The position numbers and the translations under genes were made by a program. Positions 35,845-46,939 of a stretch of DNA of 64,000 bases are shown here, one piece after another; within the stretch, counting starts at the first letter, position 1, and every line of letters starts with the position of its first letter. Under the pieces are notes generated by a model that saw only the letters and a program-made list of their open reading frames with translations, had not been told where the DNA came from and ran no database searches. Origin of the DNA: Orientallactaga sibirica (taxonomy: Eukaryota; Chordata; Mammalia; Rodentia; Dipodidae). The DNA lies in NCBI GenBank assembly GCA_036365145.1, contig JAEOAD010000015.1:12827501-12891500 (forward strand), written 5' to 3'.

Positions 35845-36046
35845 TATCTAATTAATTATTTAAGAGAGGTAGAAAGAGGCAGATAGAGAGAGATAGTTGT
35901 GTGGACACATTAGGGTTTTCTGCCACTGCAAATGAATTTCAAATGCATGTGCCCCTTTGTGCATCTGGCTTTATGTGGGAACTGGGTAATAGGACCTGGG
36001 CCTTCAGGCTTTGCAAACAAGCACCCTTAACTGCATCTCTCCAGCT
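35845..36046 (-). mobile_element. DIP-like SINE, short type, old
   Basis: Antisense copy with 'ccactgcaaatgaatttcaa', 'gtgcatctggctttatgtgg' and the end 'catctctccagct'. Several indels. Confidence 0.88.
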
Positions 36047-36790
36047 GGGATAAATTATATTTTAACATGAAAGGTATTTTATATACTTTATATATAAAAT
36101 CTTCTACATATTCTACAGAGAAACATCAAATACATGGGAGGCCAAGAGGGACTGTGAGGGACTATATTCATTTAGGTGCTCAATAAATGAGCATTGAATC
36201 AATACTATATATACATCTATACTATATGTATATACATCTTTGGTTATGAAGTCATCAAAAACACAGCACTCAGGACCCACTGCCTCAATTTAGTTCCCAG
36301 TTCAGACAACAAGGATCTGAATGTTGGCTATGTTCCAGGCTTTTAGCATAAAAGCTTCTATATATAACATCTAAGTAGATTGGAGAACTCCAAGCAGTTA
36401 TAGCAGACTATGCAAAACATAACACAGGTATGAATCAAAGCTGTGGTTAAAAGCTTTTTTTTTTTTTTAAGTCTTGGTCTCTGGACTACTCAATCAATGG
36501 GTGAGTAGTTCGGTGGAGAAAGGTTAATGGGAACTGACTACATTGCTTCAATGTGAGAAATGTCTAAGGTAAGACCCAGGGCATAAAGAGATATATCTAG
36601 ATATCCATGATATAGGTGAGTACAAAAATCTTACATTCTCTGGAGGTTAAAATGTGAAAAGTCATCAGTACATACTTAGATGTTAAAACTGCTTATGGGT
36701 AAGATTATGTTCAAAGTAGATGCAGTACAGAAGCAATGAGAGTCTGTTAAGGGATCCAAGGGAACAACAATATTTAAGTGATGATGGTTA
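36047..36790. other. No recognisable gene; short MIR/L2-like tail
   Basis: Near 36,170-36,200 'aggtgctcaataaatgagca' recalls the MIR/L2 3' end. The rest is unassigned. Confidence 0.4.
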
Positions 36791-36803
36791 AAAACAAGTG
36801 TTA

Positions 36804-37073
36804 GGGCTGGAGAGATGGCTTAGCGGTTAAGGCACCTGCCTCCTAAGCCTAAGAACCTGGTTCCAATCTCCAGGTCCCACGTTTAGCCAGATGCAAAGTG
36901 ACACAAGGACACAATGCTGCACTTGACCACAAGGGGGCACACGCATCTGGATTTAGTTCACAGCAGCTGAGAGACTGCTGGTGCGCCCATCTCTATCTGT
37001 CTCCCTCTCCCTCTCTGTCTGTCTCTCTCTCTGTGTCTCTCTCCAAAAATAAATAAAATAATAAAAATTTTTT
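36804..37073 (+). mobile_element. DIP-like SINE, long type
   Basis: Near-consensus sense copy (gggctggagagatggcttag cggttaag). Ends AATAAATAAAATAATAAAAA. Imperfect flanking repeat of about 13 bp (aaaaacaagtgttag against aaaaaagttttag). Confidence 0.95.
36927..36940 (+). promoter_or_regulatory. CTCF-core-like motif in DIP-like SINE
   Basis: CCACAAGGGGGCAC, as at 21,242. Binding is inferred. Confidence 0.4.
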
Positions 37074-37153
37074 AAAAAAGTTTTAGAATGATAAAATGGT
37101 TTTCTAAAAAATAAAGTAACAGTAGAGAAGAAAGAAGTTTTCCTAGATAGGTA

Positions 37154-37156
37154 TTT

Positions 37157-37208
<52 letters not shown>

Positions 37209-37218
37209 TTTTTTTTTG
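37154..37218. repeat. (TTTC)n microsatellite
   Basis: About 14 TTTC units ending in a T run, directly against the next LTR fragment. Confidence 0.93.
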
Positions 37219-37511
37219 TGGGAAGAAATGGTTTATTTTGGCTTATGGCCTCCAGGGAAAGCTCTTGATTGCAAGGTGAAATAATAGCATGAACAGAGGG
37301 TGGACATCACCTCCTGGCCAACATCAGGTGTACAACAATAGCACAACACTGTGCCAAACACTGTAAAGGGAACACTGGCTATAGCACCCATAAGCCAGCC
37401 CCTACCAATACACTGCCTCCAGGAGATGTTAATTCCCAAATTGCCACCAGCTAGGAACCTAGCATTCAGAACACCTGAGTTTATGGAGGATACCTGAATC
37501 AAACTATGATA
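37219..37511 (-). mobile_element. MaLR LTR, truncated
   Basis: Antisense LTR: 'ggtttattttggcttatggc', 'cccctaccaatacactgcct', 'attgccaccagctaggaacc', ending 'cctgaatcaaactatga'. The terminal part (tgtattagt...) is missing on the left where the microsatellite begins. Confidence 0.75.
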
Positions 37512-37691
37512 GATGGTTACCCACTTTGCATTCTCTTCTGTCATTCAGAATCATTTGCTTAATGATTTAAGAAGATTCAAAAGTATTAATTATTAGAATG
37601 AGGCTGACCTGACATATAAGTGCATTCAGATGGAGCCAAAATTCCAAGCACAGTACCTTCAAATAGCATTTGAAAAAAAAATATGTTAATA

Positions 37692-37833
37692 CTTTTTTTC
37701 CTTTCCTTTTCTCACACTGGCACAGGCTGACCTGGAATTCACTATGTAGCTCAGGCTGGCTTCAAAGTCTCAGTGTTCCTCCTACCCCAGCCTCCTGAGT
37801 GCTGGGATTAAAGGCATGTGCCACCATGCCTGG
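37692..37833 (-). mobile_element. B1 SINE
   Basis: Antisense B1 (cacaggctgacctggaattc ... gagtgctgggattaaaggca ... accatgcc), lacking the first bases. Confidence 0.93.
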
Positions 37834-37929
37834 AAAGATGGGTTAATTCTTATGCCCTGGATATGTAAAGGGTATTTGTCATAAATTATATAAATTTGAA
37901 TGCACACACAGTGTTCATATGTGTGTCAA

Positions 37930-38215
37930 TATATTTTGTTTATCCATTTATCTGTTCATGGGCTCCCAGTGTGACTTTACAATTTGGCTATGGTGAACAG
38001 TAGTAGCACAGTAAGCCTGGGTATTAGGTATCTCTATTGTGTCCTAACTTATATTCCTTCAAACAGACCCAGGAGTGTTTTAGCTTGATCAGATGGAAGG
38101 TCTGTTTTTAGTTTGGGGAGAACTATGTATTGATTTTCATAGTGGCTGCACTAACTTACATCCCTACTAACAGTATAGGTATTTTCTTATGCCACACAAC
38201 AAATGCTTAAAATTA
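37930..38215 (-). mobile_element. Old L1 3'-end fragment
   Basis: 'tttggctatggtgaacagta', 'cttcaaacagacccaggagt', 'catagtggctgcactaactt acatccctactaacagtata' matches the antisense L1 3' region (tattgtgaatagtgc ... cccaccaacagtgta). Confidence 0.7.
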
Positions 38216-38383
38216 TTTGCACTACACATGTACACTTCAGGGGGTGCTGTTCCTGAAGAATGAATGGCCTCTCCAGGAGCTGATCAGCGCTGTAGTGGTG
38301 TGCTTTCTTGGGCCTCTCTTCATTCGATCCCAATGCTCAACAGGTAAATGTTTGTCCCAACCCACAGACAATGACAACAGGCT

Positions 38384-39415
38384 TTTTAAAAAAATTAATT
38401 ATTTTAGTATTTTATTTTTTATTAGATATGGACATATTTAGTATGTAAACAACACATGTTGGTACCATCCTATCCTCTTCTCTACCCCTTTTTCTGATGC
38501 CTTCCTCCTTGGGGATGCAGGTCAACCCCGTGGGGATTGTGGGTCATGCATTATGAAGGGGGAAGGCAATGTCTTTATGCAAAATGTCCCGACTTATGGC
38601 CCTACCAATCTTTCTACCCCCTCTTCCACAAAATTCCCTGAGCTATGCTAGGAGAATTTTAAGTCTACTTCAGTGACGGGCACTTAGGAGCCTCTGGATC
38701 TCTGGTTTGGTAGGTGTTGAGTATCCTCAGTGTCTATCTCCTTCACCCTTGTGCTGATATCAGATTCACTAAGAAAGCAGCACTCTTGCTCATTTCCCCA
38801 ATTCCTCTGTGGTTTCAGCTGGGGCCAGGGTGGAGCGCACTGGGTCATTTATCTCCTCAGGTCCCGCTCCAGTCTGAAAAAGAGAAGCGGATTCTCCAAT
38901 AGAGAATGAAGTAAGCACCAGTTAAATGGGATAACCATTATTAATTCAGAGAGAATTTAAAGGGTGTAGACCCTCTTATAGCCCAGGGTTAGTAGGAGCT
39001 TGACAATGGAAAGCAAAATCATTATCTGGATATGATTCCGACTTGTTTCCCAGTTCCAGATATGGTTTCCTTTCCACTGAGCAGATCTGTTAGCCAATCC
39101 AAGAGCAGCTGGTTACCCACTATGGCTGTGTGCCACTATTGCACTTGTGTGAGCATCACATCAGGTTGTTTGCTTCTGAGTTGCTTAGACTTTGAGTTGC
39201 TTGTCAGACGTTGGCCACTTTCCCCCAGTAGCTCATATAGCACCATCCAGCACTAGATGGGCTAATTGGCGACTGACTCTCCTCCAGATTCCAAGCAGGT
39301 CACTCCATGGTCCGTGCAGACAGCATATGGTGAATTCAGCATTAGGGTCTTACCTTTAACCTCTGGTGGGTAATCAAGTGCTCTGACAGAAGTCTGTCTT
39401 GTTTGACAACAAGCT
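38384..39415 (-). mobile_element. L1 3'UTR
   Basis: Antisense member of the family at 27.8-29.2 kb: 'cctgagctatgctagg', 'gggccagggtggagcgcact', 'gtgtgccactattgcacttg', 'agtctgtcttgtttgac'. The left edge carries the inverted tail. It ends at a DIP-like SINE. Confidence 0.83.
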
Positions 39416-39501
39416 TTAAAAATTATTTTATTTATTTGTAAGCAGAGAGATGCAGACAGAGTGAGACACAAACACACACACACATACACACACACACAGA
39501 A

Positions 39502-39534
<33 letters not shown>

Positions 39535-39703
39535 GAAAGGGGGAGAATGAGTATGGCCCTACCAGGGCCTACAGCCACTGCAAATAAACTCCAAATGCAT
39601 GCACCACTTTATACAACTGGCTTATGTGGGTACTGGGGAATCAAACCCAAGTTGTTAGGCTTTGCAATCAAGTACCTTAACCACTGAGCTATCTCCCCAG
39701 CCC
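39416..39703 (-). mobile_element. DIP-like SINE, short type, with (CA)n and (GA)n
   Basis: Antisense copy. The tail region holds (CA)n (about 39,470-39,500) and (GA)n (to about 39,535). Inverted head 'gagctatctccccagccc'. Confidence 0.92.
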
Positions 39704-40959
39704 AATAAGAAAGTTTTTGTTCCTGTTGTTCTACTCTCACCTCAAAATCCTCATCCACTTTAGCCCTGGACTTTCTTTGGCCCTTCAAGATATCATGGAA
39801 GAAACTCCTATATTAAATGTGTACTAATGGTGCATTACAGTCCCACACATAGTGTGCACAGAAATTTTATGTTTACTTGAACAGATGAAAAATGAAATGT
39901 CAATAAACTACTAAGAGTCATTTACACAAAGGTGTTTGGCCAATACATCTGGGATTTGCCATGGCCCTGAGATATTTCATCTACTATAATGATGGGATAT
40001 TCAAAGGTATCATCAAACAGAGAACTTTGTACGTGCTGTATATGAAAAGATGTTCCCTTAAAGATGAGGCTCTTAATGCACAGTGTAAAATGCTTGTAGC
40101 TTTTATTATGTCTTAGATGGAAAACATGTTTCACTGCATACCACAGTAACAGACGTCAACTCACTTTTCAAATTGGGAACAGCTTTTCATTTCGTTCTGT
40201 TCAACAATTTCTGGGTCCTAATTCAACCCTTCCCTCTCTCCATCCTACCTCCCACCATCCTGAATCGTCCCTCTTCTCCAGCAAAACAATGACACAAACT
40301 AGTTCTCTGAAAGGCAAGGGCACTGGGCACAAAGCAAGAGGAGGAAGGTTTTGGAGACAGGACTCTACCATGACTTTTTTCAGTCTGCAAGAATGAAAGA
40401 GAACTGGAAGGTGAAATATTTACTACTTCAATATTGCCAATTGAACACAACCCACAGGAAACACAGATGTCCAGAGTAGATCAGAGAGGGGAAATCATGT
40501 GGCTGTACAGCCAGATTCTCTAGCCTCCTGTGAAAGTTTTTTTTTTTTTTTTTTTTAAAGACATCCGTGATACTCTTAAAGCCCAGTATGGAAACATCTA
40601 TCACAAACTTCTTCCAAGTGCTACTTCTTCATATTCTGAGGAGTAGTACGAATTCATTCCTTAAAAAGCTTAAATGCATGAGAAGGCTTAGTTATGATTT
40701 AGGTGATTCTGCTATTTTTTCAGTAACAAGCAAATTGGTGAGTTTTACTCCTTTGAGGAAAAAAATCCACATTTAATTTCAGTTTATAATTGAACACAGG
40801 TCTTGAAACCTGATTAGCATACATTAGATATGAAAGTGATTTGCCTAAACAGGGTGTAACACTCTGATTTTGTCATATATATTCTCTGCTGAAAAGAGGA
40901 ATGCTTTTGGTTTAATTTTAAGAGACATTACAAGAGTAATCCTTACTCTGAATATAATC
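39704..40959. other. Repeat-poor stretch
   Basis: About 1.25 kb with no recognised element apart from a 20-T run at 40,537-40,556. Confidence 0.4.
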
Positions 40960-41080
40960 CTTAAAATTAGGAAACCTGAATTCTAATCTTGGCTCCCAAT
41001 GAAGAAGTATGTAACTCTTGGTATTTCATGCAAATTTTCCCAAACAGGGAATATGGATTAAATAACTTGCCTCCTTTTGT
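40960..41080 (-). mobile_element. MIR-like fragment
   Basis: 'ggaaacctgaattctaatct tggctccc ... ttttcccaaacagggaatat' is reminiscent of antisense MIR (gggttcaaatcctggctctg). Weak. Confidence 0.4.
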
Positions 41081-42145
41081 CCCCAAAAGCTACTATGAGC
41101 AAAGGTGAGGTGAACATGCATTAATCTCTTCAAATAAAAGATGCTAGAGAAATATAAGACAACAAGATATATTTTTAAACAATGTATAATTTGTTTTTGC
41201 TTCTGCTCATTCAAATAGCCAGTTTAAAATCAGAGGTACCCATTTAAAAAGCAAAAATCACAGAAACATGCAGAGAAATTTGGAATCAATTTATTTAAAG
41301 ACATGTTCTTTGCAGCTGTTGTTCATTAGGAGACTTTTATTGACGTGTCCAGAAATCTTTCCTAGTAGTTTAGGCACGCCGGGGCTTTGAGCCCTATGAA
41401 GTATAGCAAATTGCAGATGAATTGGTCCAGAAGTGAAGGTTTGTTTTTCAAAAAAAATGCTTTGTAAAATAGAATATTCTCAAGGGAGTGATTGGTGGGG
41501 GGAGGGAAGTATGCACTGACATTTGGGAGACCCTTGACCTTCTGGAATGCAATCTAAACTTCTGCAACAGTAGCTCCAAATAACTAAAAGGCAGTGTGCA
41601 AAAACCACGTGTAATAAAGTCCACTTTCTCCAAGTATCTCAGAAAAAATGGTACAGGAACAATTATACCATAATAAGGTCAGACACGCTTTAAGGAACAT
41701 GTTTTTCTGAGCAGTCTCTGTATGGGTGCATCACAAATTCTCAGGAATAAGGAGTAAAAGTTTTCCAGGTACATTTGGGAAACAAGTAACTCAAAAGATG
41801 AATTTTATTAATCAACTACGTGGAGGCCAAGAACACAAAGCCAAATGTTGAAGAACTTTAGCCTCTAATTTGTTGACTTATTTTTGTTTATTTGCTTTTT
41901 GTTCTTGAAACATGCATTGATTGAGATCCTACAGTACAGTGGATAGCATGTTAAGTGATGAATAGGAAACAGATATGGCATAAAGTAATGGCACATGGAA
42001 AACTCTTAAATATAGTATGTGAAGGTTTAGGGAAATGTAGGAATGAGTCTCATAGGAGCTCAGTGGTACAGAGAACAGTGAGGTGGGTTATCAGCAGACG
42101 TCCATGGAAAATAGAGTACCTGAATTGCGTCTTGTACAAATAGAG
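41081..42145. other. No recognisable feature
   Basis: No gene or firm repeat. 41,915-41,980 weakly resembles the ancient 'tactatgtgccaggcactg' type of repeat. Confidence 0.4.
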
Positions 42146-42193
42146 GAAAGAAGAGATGGCTCCATGGATAAAGTGCTTGCCATAAAAATGTTA
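42146..42193 (+). mobile_element. B4 SINE, left part (split)
   Basis: 'aagagatggctccatggata aagtgcttgcc' is the ID-like head of a sense B4. It is cut after about 45 bp by an L1 tail and resumes at 42,743. Confidence 0.75.
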
Positions 42194-42732
42194 CCCCATT
42201 TATCTGGTGCTGACTTCACTCTCCATTGGAGAATCTGCTTCTCTTTTTCAGATGGACACAGAACCTGAGGAGAGAATCAGCCCATCGCATCCCCCCCAGG
42301 GCCCTAGCTGAAACCATAGATTAATTGGGGAAATGAGCAAGAGTGCTGCTTTCTTGGTAAACCTGTTATCAGCACAAAGGTGAAGGATATAGACACAAAG
42401 AACACTCAACTCCTACCAAACCAGAGATCCAGAGACACAGATACCTCATCACTGAAGTAGACCTAAAACAAATTCAACATGGCTCAGGGAAATTCAAGGA
42501 AGAGGGGGCAGAAAGATTGTTGGAGCCACAAGTTGGAACACTATGCACAGGGACATTGCCACTGCCCCATAACTCATAGATACCCCCACTATGAACCATT
42601 CACAATCCACATGGGGATAACTGACACCCCCAATGAGGAGGGTCCCTTCAGAGGGGGGAGGACAGGGAGGAGGCTAAGGATGGTACCAACATGTGCTGAT
42701 TACACACTGAATATGTACATAAGTAATAAAGA
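42194..42732 (+). mobile_element. 5'-truncated L1 3'UTR inserted in B4
   Basis: About 540 bp of the younger L1 3' end, starting at 'ccccatttatctggtgctga' and ending AATAAAGAAAAAAA. Candidate duplication aaaaatgtta (42184-42193) and aaaaagtta (about 42733-42742). Confidence 0.88.
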
Positions 42733-42742
42733 AAAAAAGTTA

Positions 42743-43060
42743 GGTCAGGAGTTTGGAACCCAGCACACACATAAAGACTAATATTCATGGTACCTTTCTT
42801 ATAATCCCAGTCCTTAAAAAAGCAGACCCAGGGCATATCTGGCAAAAGCTGGGTAGCTAGACTTGCTAAACCATCGAGCCCTGGGTTCAGGTGAGAGAAT
42901 GTGCATTAGTAAATGAAGTAGAGAGCAACTGAGGAAGACACCTGGCACAGACCTCTGGCCTACACTCATGTGCGTGTGCACCCACACATATATGAACACA
43001 CACATGCAGAAATGTACGCACAACACATGAACACACACACACACATCCCACATTCAAACA
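42743..43060 (+). mobile_element. B4 SINE, right part (split)
   Basis: It resumes at 'ggtcaggagtttggaaccca gcac' and runs through the degenerate B1 half to 'gcaactgaggaagacacctg', 'gacctctggcctacactcat' and a CA-rich tail, the normal B4 3' end. Confidence 0.82.
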
Positions 43061-43467
43061 GAAAAGAAAACAAAGATGAATAGAAGGTGCCCATGCAGTT
43101 ATTGGAAAGGATCTTCCAGTTGGAGGGAAAATGTGGGGAAATGGATCAATGCTAGAGAATATTTGGTATGATGCAATAATCTCAAGTAGTCCTGCCTGGA
43201 CCTTGGGTTTCCTGGGAAGGCCTAACAGTGGGGCTGTGGGTAAGAGAGGATGTGTGAAATGAAGGACATAGAAGAGACCAGTGGGAAAAGGTGAAGTCAT
43301 GGAGAGCCTTGAAGTGTGCAAGAATTTGGGTTTGGAATTCCATTGGAAGATGTTTTGACAGGGGCTTATGATGATTATGTTATGTTTTCACGGAGTACCT
43401 CTCTTTAGGGTGGGTAAGAGGCACAAGTGGGAAGACCAACAAAAGTTGGAACTCAGCCTCTGCATAG
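43061..43467. other. No recognisable feature
   Basis: Unassigned, moderately G-rich. Confidence 0.4.
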
Positions 43468-43472
43468 GGGCT

Positions 43473-43797
43473 TGTGGTGGTTTGAATATGGATTGTTCCC
43501 CATAGCCTCATGTGTTTTGGTCCTCTTCTGATGTTGGCAATTTAGGGGACTGAGTCTTGCTGGAGGAGGTGTATTAATGGGGGAAAGCTTTGTGGTTTGA
43601 TAGCCTAGGACCTCCCTTGCTTAAGCTCAGCTCACTCTGTCAGCTGCTGTGGCAAGACATGATGTCCAGCCTCTGCTCTGCCATCTTTTCCCTGTCATGC
43701 TAAAACTTCCCCTCAAGACTATAAACTAAAATAAAACCCTTCCTCCTATCAGCTGCTTTCAGTCAGATGTTTTGTTCCACTGAAGTTAACTGCAACA
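43473..43797 (+). mobile_element. Solo MaLR LTR with TG...CA ends
   Basis: Complete 325-bp sense LTR (tgtggtggtttgaatatgga ... gaagttaactgcaaca), with AATAAA at 43,730-43,735 and an exact 5-bp target duplication gggct (43468-43472 and 43798-43802). LTRs of this class carry promoter and polyadenylation signals and lack their own coding region. Confidence 0.9.
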
Positions 43798-43802
43798 GGG
43801 CT

Positions 43803-44567
43803 ACATAAAAGAGCAAAGAGTGAACCAAATACATCTAGACTTCCTAGACCTTGGCTATCTCTTTTAGGAATGTCTATCCCCTACAACATTCATTAGCTGT
43901 GTACACCCCACCCCAAGCATTATAAGAACATCCTGTCAGCCTGTTAACTTATTTAGATTCTCTACAAAGACTATGCAGTAGCTACTGTTATATTCAGAGC
44001 TTAGATCCTTCAAGGAGAGTGAGCCATTAGAAACAGGAGGAGGTGCATCACAGGAGAACAATGAGAATGGAGGTAGATCATGGTATGCAAGTCAGGAAGA
44101 TGCACAATTGTTGTCAAATGCCTTCTGATGTGAATCCATTTGTGAACTGAAAGCCATTATTTACATTCTCATTGGGTGGAAAGACTTCAAGACACCAGAG
44201 ATTTAAAAAACCCCAAATCTTGTTATTTGATTTCATGAAATAGAGCAAATATTTACTTTTTTCCATTGTAATGGAATAGTTAGGTATGATACATGAAAAA
44301 GGCTTTCCAGGATTTTAGACCTAGAATATATTGTATTTTTTGGAAATGAAGACAGAGGAGATGGTCAATCTCTTTAATCTATTTCTCTTTGGCTCTCTTC
44401 TACTATCCCTATTTCTCTACCCAAGTCTCCATAGATGATTATTTGCCACTGGATTAAAAAATTTAAGATAATATAGACAAATTTATTTATCATCCTATAA
44501 CCCAGGCTATGCAGCCTCATATATCATTGTGCAATCTCTACCAATCATTCAAAGAATGTGCCTTTTT
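43803..44567. other. No recognisable feature
   Basis: Unassigned sequence. Confidence 0.4.
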
Positions 44568-44579
44568 AAAAAGATTTAT

Positions 44580-44824
44580 GGGCTGGAGAGATGGCTTAGC
44601 AGTTAAGGTGCCTGCCCGCTAAGACTAAGAACATCAGTTCCAATCCCCAGGTCCCACGTTTAGCCAGATGCAAAGTGATGCAAGGGCGCAATGCCGCACT
44701 TGCCCACAGGGATTTCATTCACAGTGGCTGAGAGGCTGCTGGCGCACCCATCTCTATCTGTCTTCTTCTCCCTATCTCTCTGTATCTCCCTTCAAAATAA
44801 AAATAAATAAAGAAAGAATTCTAT
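44580..44824 (+). mobile_element. DIP-like SINE, long type, CTCF-like block deleted
   Basis: Sense copy. The CCACAAGGGGG block is shortened to 'gcccacagggatttcattc'. Exact 12-bp duplication aaaaagatttat at 44568-44579 and 44825-44836. Confidence 0.95.
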
Positions 44825-44836
44825 AAAAAGATTTAT

Positions 44837-45069
44837 TATTTATTTATTTATTTAGTAGAGACAGAGAGGGAGGGAAGGAAGGAGGGAGAGAGAAGGAGAG
44901 AGAGAAAGAAAAGGAGGATGGGTGTACCAGGGCCTCTACCCACTGCAAATGAACTCCAGATGCATGCAACACCATGTGTATTTGGCTTACATAGGCCCTG
45001 AAGAATTGAATCTGGGTCCTTTAGGCTTCGCAGGCATGCACTTTAACCATTAAGCCATCTCTCCAGCCC
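44837..45069 (-). mobile_element. DIP-like SINE, short type
   Basis: Antisense copy starting with an (ATTT)n tail and GA/GGA-rich tract, ending 'ccatctctccagccc'. Directly beyond the preceding SINE, tail to tail. Confidence 0.93.
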
Positions 45070-45263
45070 AAATGTACCATTTTTATTCAAGGACAATATC
45101 CAGATCTGCTACTAAATTTTATCTCCATCTAGATTCTTCTAAGTCCTCTTTAATTTTACTTTTCTCCTCTTTCTCTTTCTGTCACAATTTCCTTTATTAC
45201 AACAAGATTCCAATCAACTTACAATCATGTTACAATATGTCTATCATCAAAAAAATCCTAACT

Positions 45264-45519
45264 GGGGCTGGAGAGATTGCTTAGTGGTTAAGTGCTTGCC
45301 TGTGAAGCCTAAGGACCCTAGTTCAAGGCTCAATTCCCCAATACCCACATAAGCCAGATGCACAAGGCGGTTCATGTACTTGGAGTTTGTTTGCAGTGGC
45401 TGGAGGCCTTGGTGAGCCCATTATCTCTCTCCCTCTCTCTTTTTCTCCCTCTCTCTTTTTCTTCCTCTCTCTTTTTCTTCCTCTTTTTCTCTCCCCCAAA
45501 AATAAATAAATAATTTTTT
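45264..45519 (+). mobile_element. DIP-like SINE, short type (first of a tandem pair)
   Basis: ggggctggagagattgctta ... CT-rich tract with a repeated CTCTCTTTTTCTTC unit ... AATAAATAAATAA. Flanked by aaaatcctaactg and aaaatctcaactg. Confidence 0.93.
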
Positions 45520-45531
45520 AAAATCTCAACT

Positions 45532-45710
45532 GGACTGGAGGGATGGCTTAGTGGATAAGAAACTTGCCTGCAAAGCCAAAGGACCCAGATTCAATTCCCC
45601 AGTACCCATGTAAGCCAGATGCACAAGGTAGCACATGCACCTGGAGTTCATTTGCAGTGGCTGAAGGCCCTGGCACATCCATTCTCTTTCTGTCTGCCTC
45701 TCTCTCTCAA

Positions 45711-45746
<36 letters not shown>

Positions 45747-45773
45747 AAATAAAATAAAATAAAATAAATATTT
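45532..45773 (+). mobile_element. DIP-like SINE, short type (second of a tandem pair)
   Basis: ggactggagggatggcttag ... long CT tract ... AAATAAAATAAAATAAAATAA. Flanked by aaaatctcaactg and aaaatccaaactg, so it used the same target as its neighbour. Confidence 0.93.
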
Positions 45774-45787
45774 AAAAAATCCAAACT

Positions 45788-46375
45788 GTCTTTTATCCTC
45801 TAATCTCCATCAACCTCACACCTCATATGTGTTTCAGTTTATGAAAGGTGTTTCTTATCTGTTTTGTCTACCTTCTTCCTCTTCTCTCTTTTTGACTTTA
45901 ATCTCCTCAACTGGGATTGTGTCTCACTATATCACTGAAGCTTCTATTTCAAACTTACCAACGCCCTAAAACTCATCAAATGCTTTAGTTCTTACAGTTT
46001 TTACCCTACTTGATCTCAAGTATCTGGAACAAATGAATTATTTCTTAAAATGCTTTCCTCTAATTTAGTGAACTACACTTCATACATTTCTCTTGTACCT
46101 CATGTCTTGACTTTTGGAGCAATGTCCTCTAGAGAAGCCTTAAAAGTAGTTGTGCTTCGATGCAAAGGGACTGGTTCTCTTCTCTAAATTCTGGCGATCT
46201 TATCTGGTTTACTGTTACATCTGAGTTCTAAGGAATGAGATCAGAAGTTTGCAGAACTCTCCATTTCCTTATGGCTTCCACACTTATCATTCCAACAAGT
46301 TTCTCCATTGCCTAATTGACATTCATGCATATAGGCATTAGAAAAGAAACAGAAAATAGCGTCTTTTTTGTATTC
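45788..46375. other. No recognisable feature
   Basis: Pyrimidine-rich unassigned sequence. Confidence 0.35.
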
Positions 46376-46720
46376 TGTCTTAGTCATTTTTTCTTGCCAC
46401 TGTGACCAAAGCAACTTAATTGAAGGATTTATTTTGACTCACAGTTCAGAGGAATACAGTCCATCATAGTGAGAAATGTATGATGGTAGGAGCAACATGG
46501 TCCATGACACCAACCAGAAAGAAGAGAAATGAAAAGAGCAGTGCTCAGATGGCTTTTTCATTTTATTCATTTGATTCACACCATGGAATGGTGCCAACCA
46601 CATTCAAAGTAGGCCTTACCTCTTCACACAGACCTCACTGGAAACAGCCCTGCTTGTGTATCTCAGTAATCTCTGCATGTTTCTGAATCCATTCAAGATG
46701 ACCATTAAAATTAACTATCA
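46376..46720 (-). mobile_element. MaLR LTR, solo
   Basis: Antisense LTR: 'tgtcttagtcattttttctt', 'ggatttattttgactcacag', 'gaatacagtccatcatagtg', 'ccatggaatggtgccaacca'. No internal region on either side. Confidence 0.78.
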
Positions 46721-46939
46721 TTTTACTCTACCAAAGCCAGCGCTGATCATCTCAGAAAATGACTTCAGCATATCTCTTTAGTATTAAATTTTTAACTGTC
46801 TTTGCAAACATTTCATGAGCCTGTTCCATGTTTGTTTATTTCATCAACATCTTAATTCTAGTCTCGACCACACTCTCCTACATTACTTTCATAATCTCAT
46901 ACATAGTCTCTCACTCTTTTAACTTCCTTATAACTCATA

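Noticed and set aside
36804..36900. tRNA-like A and B boxes suggesting a tRNA gene
   Set aside because: They are the internal pol III promoter of the DIP-like SINE. No cloverleaf can be drawn, and the same sequence recurs about 24 times.
42887..43321. 144-codon minus-strand frame
   Set aside because: It begins in unassigned DNA and runs into the CA-rich tail of a B4 SINE. The composition (V, C, H from TGTG repeats) is low-complexity.
43473..43797. Possible exogenous or intact endogenous virus
   Set aside because: It is a solo LTR of the non-coding MaLR class. No gag, pol or env frame lies beside it or beside the other LTRs.
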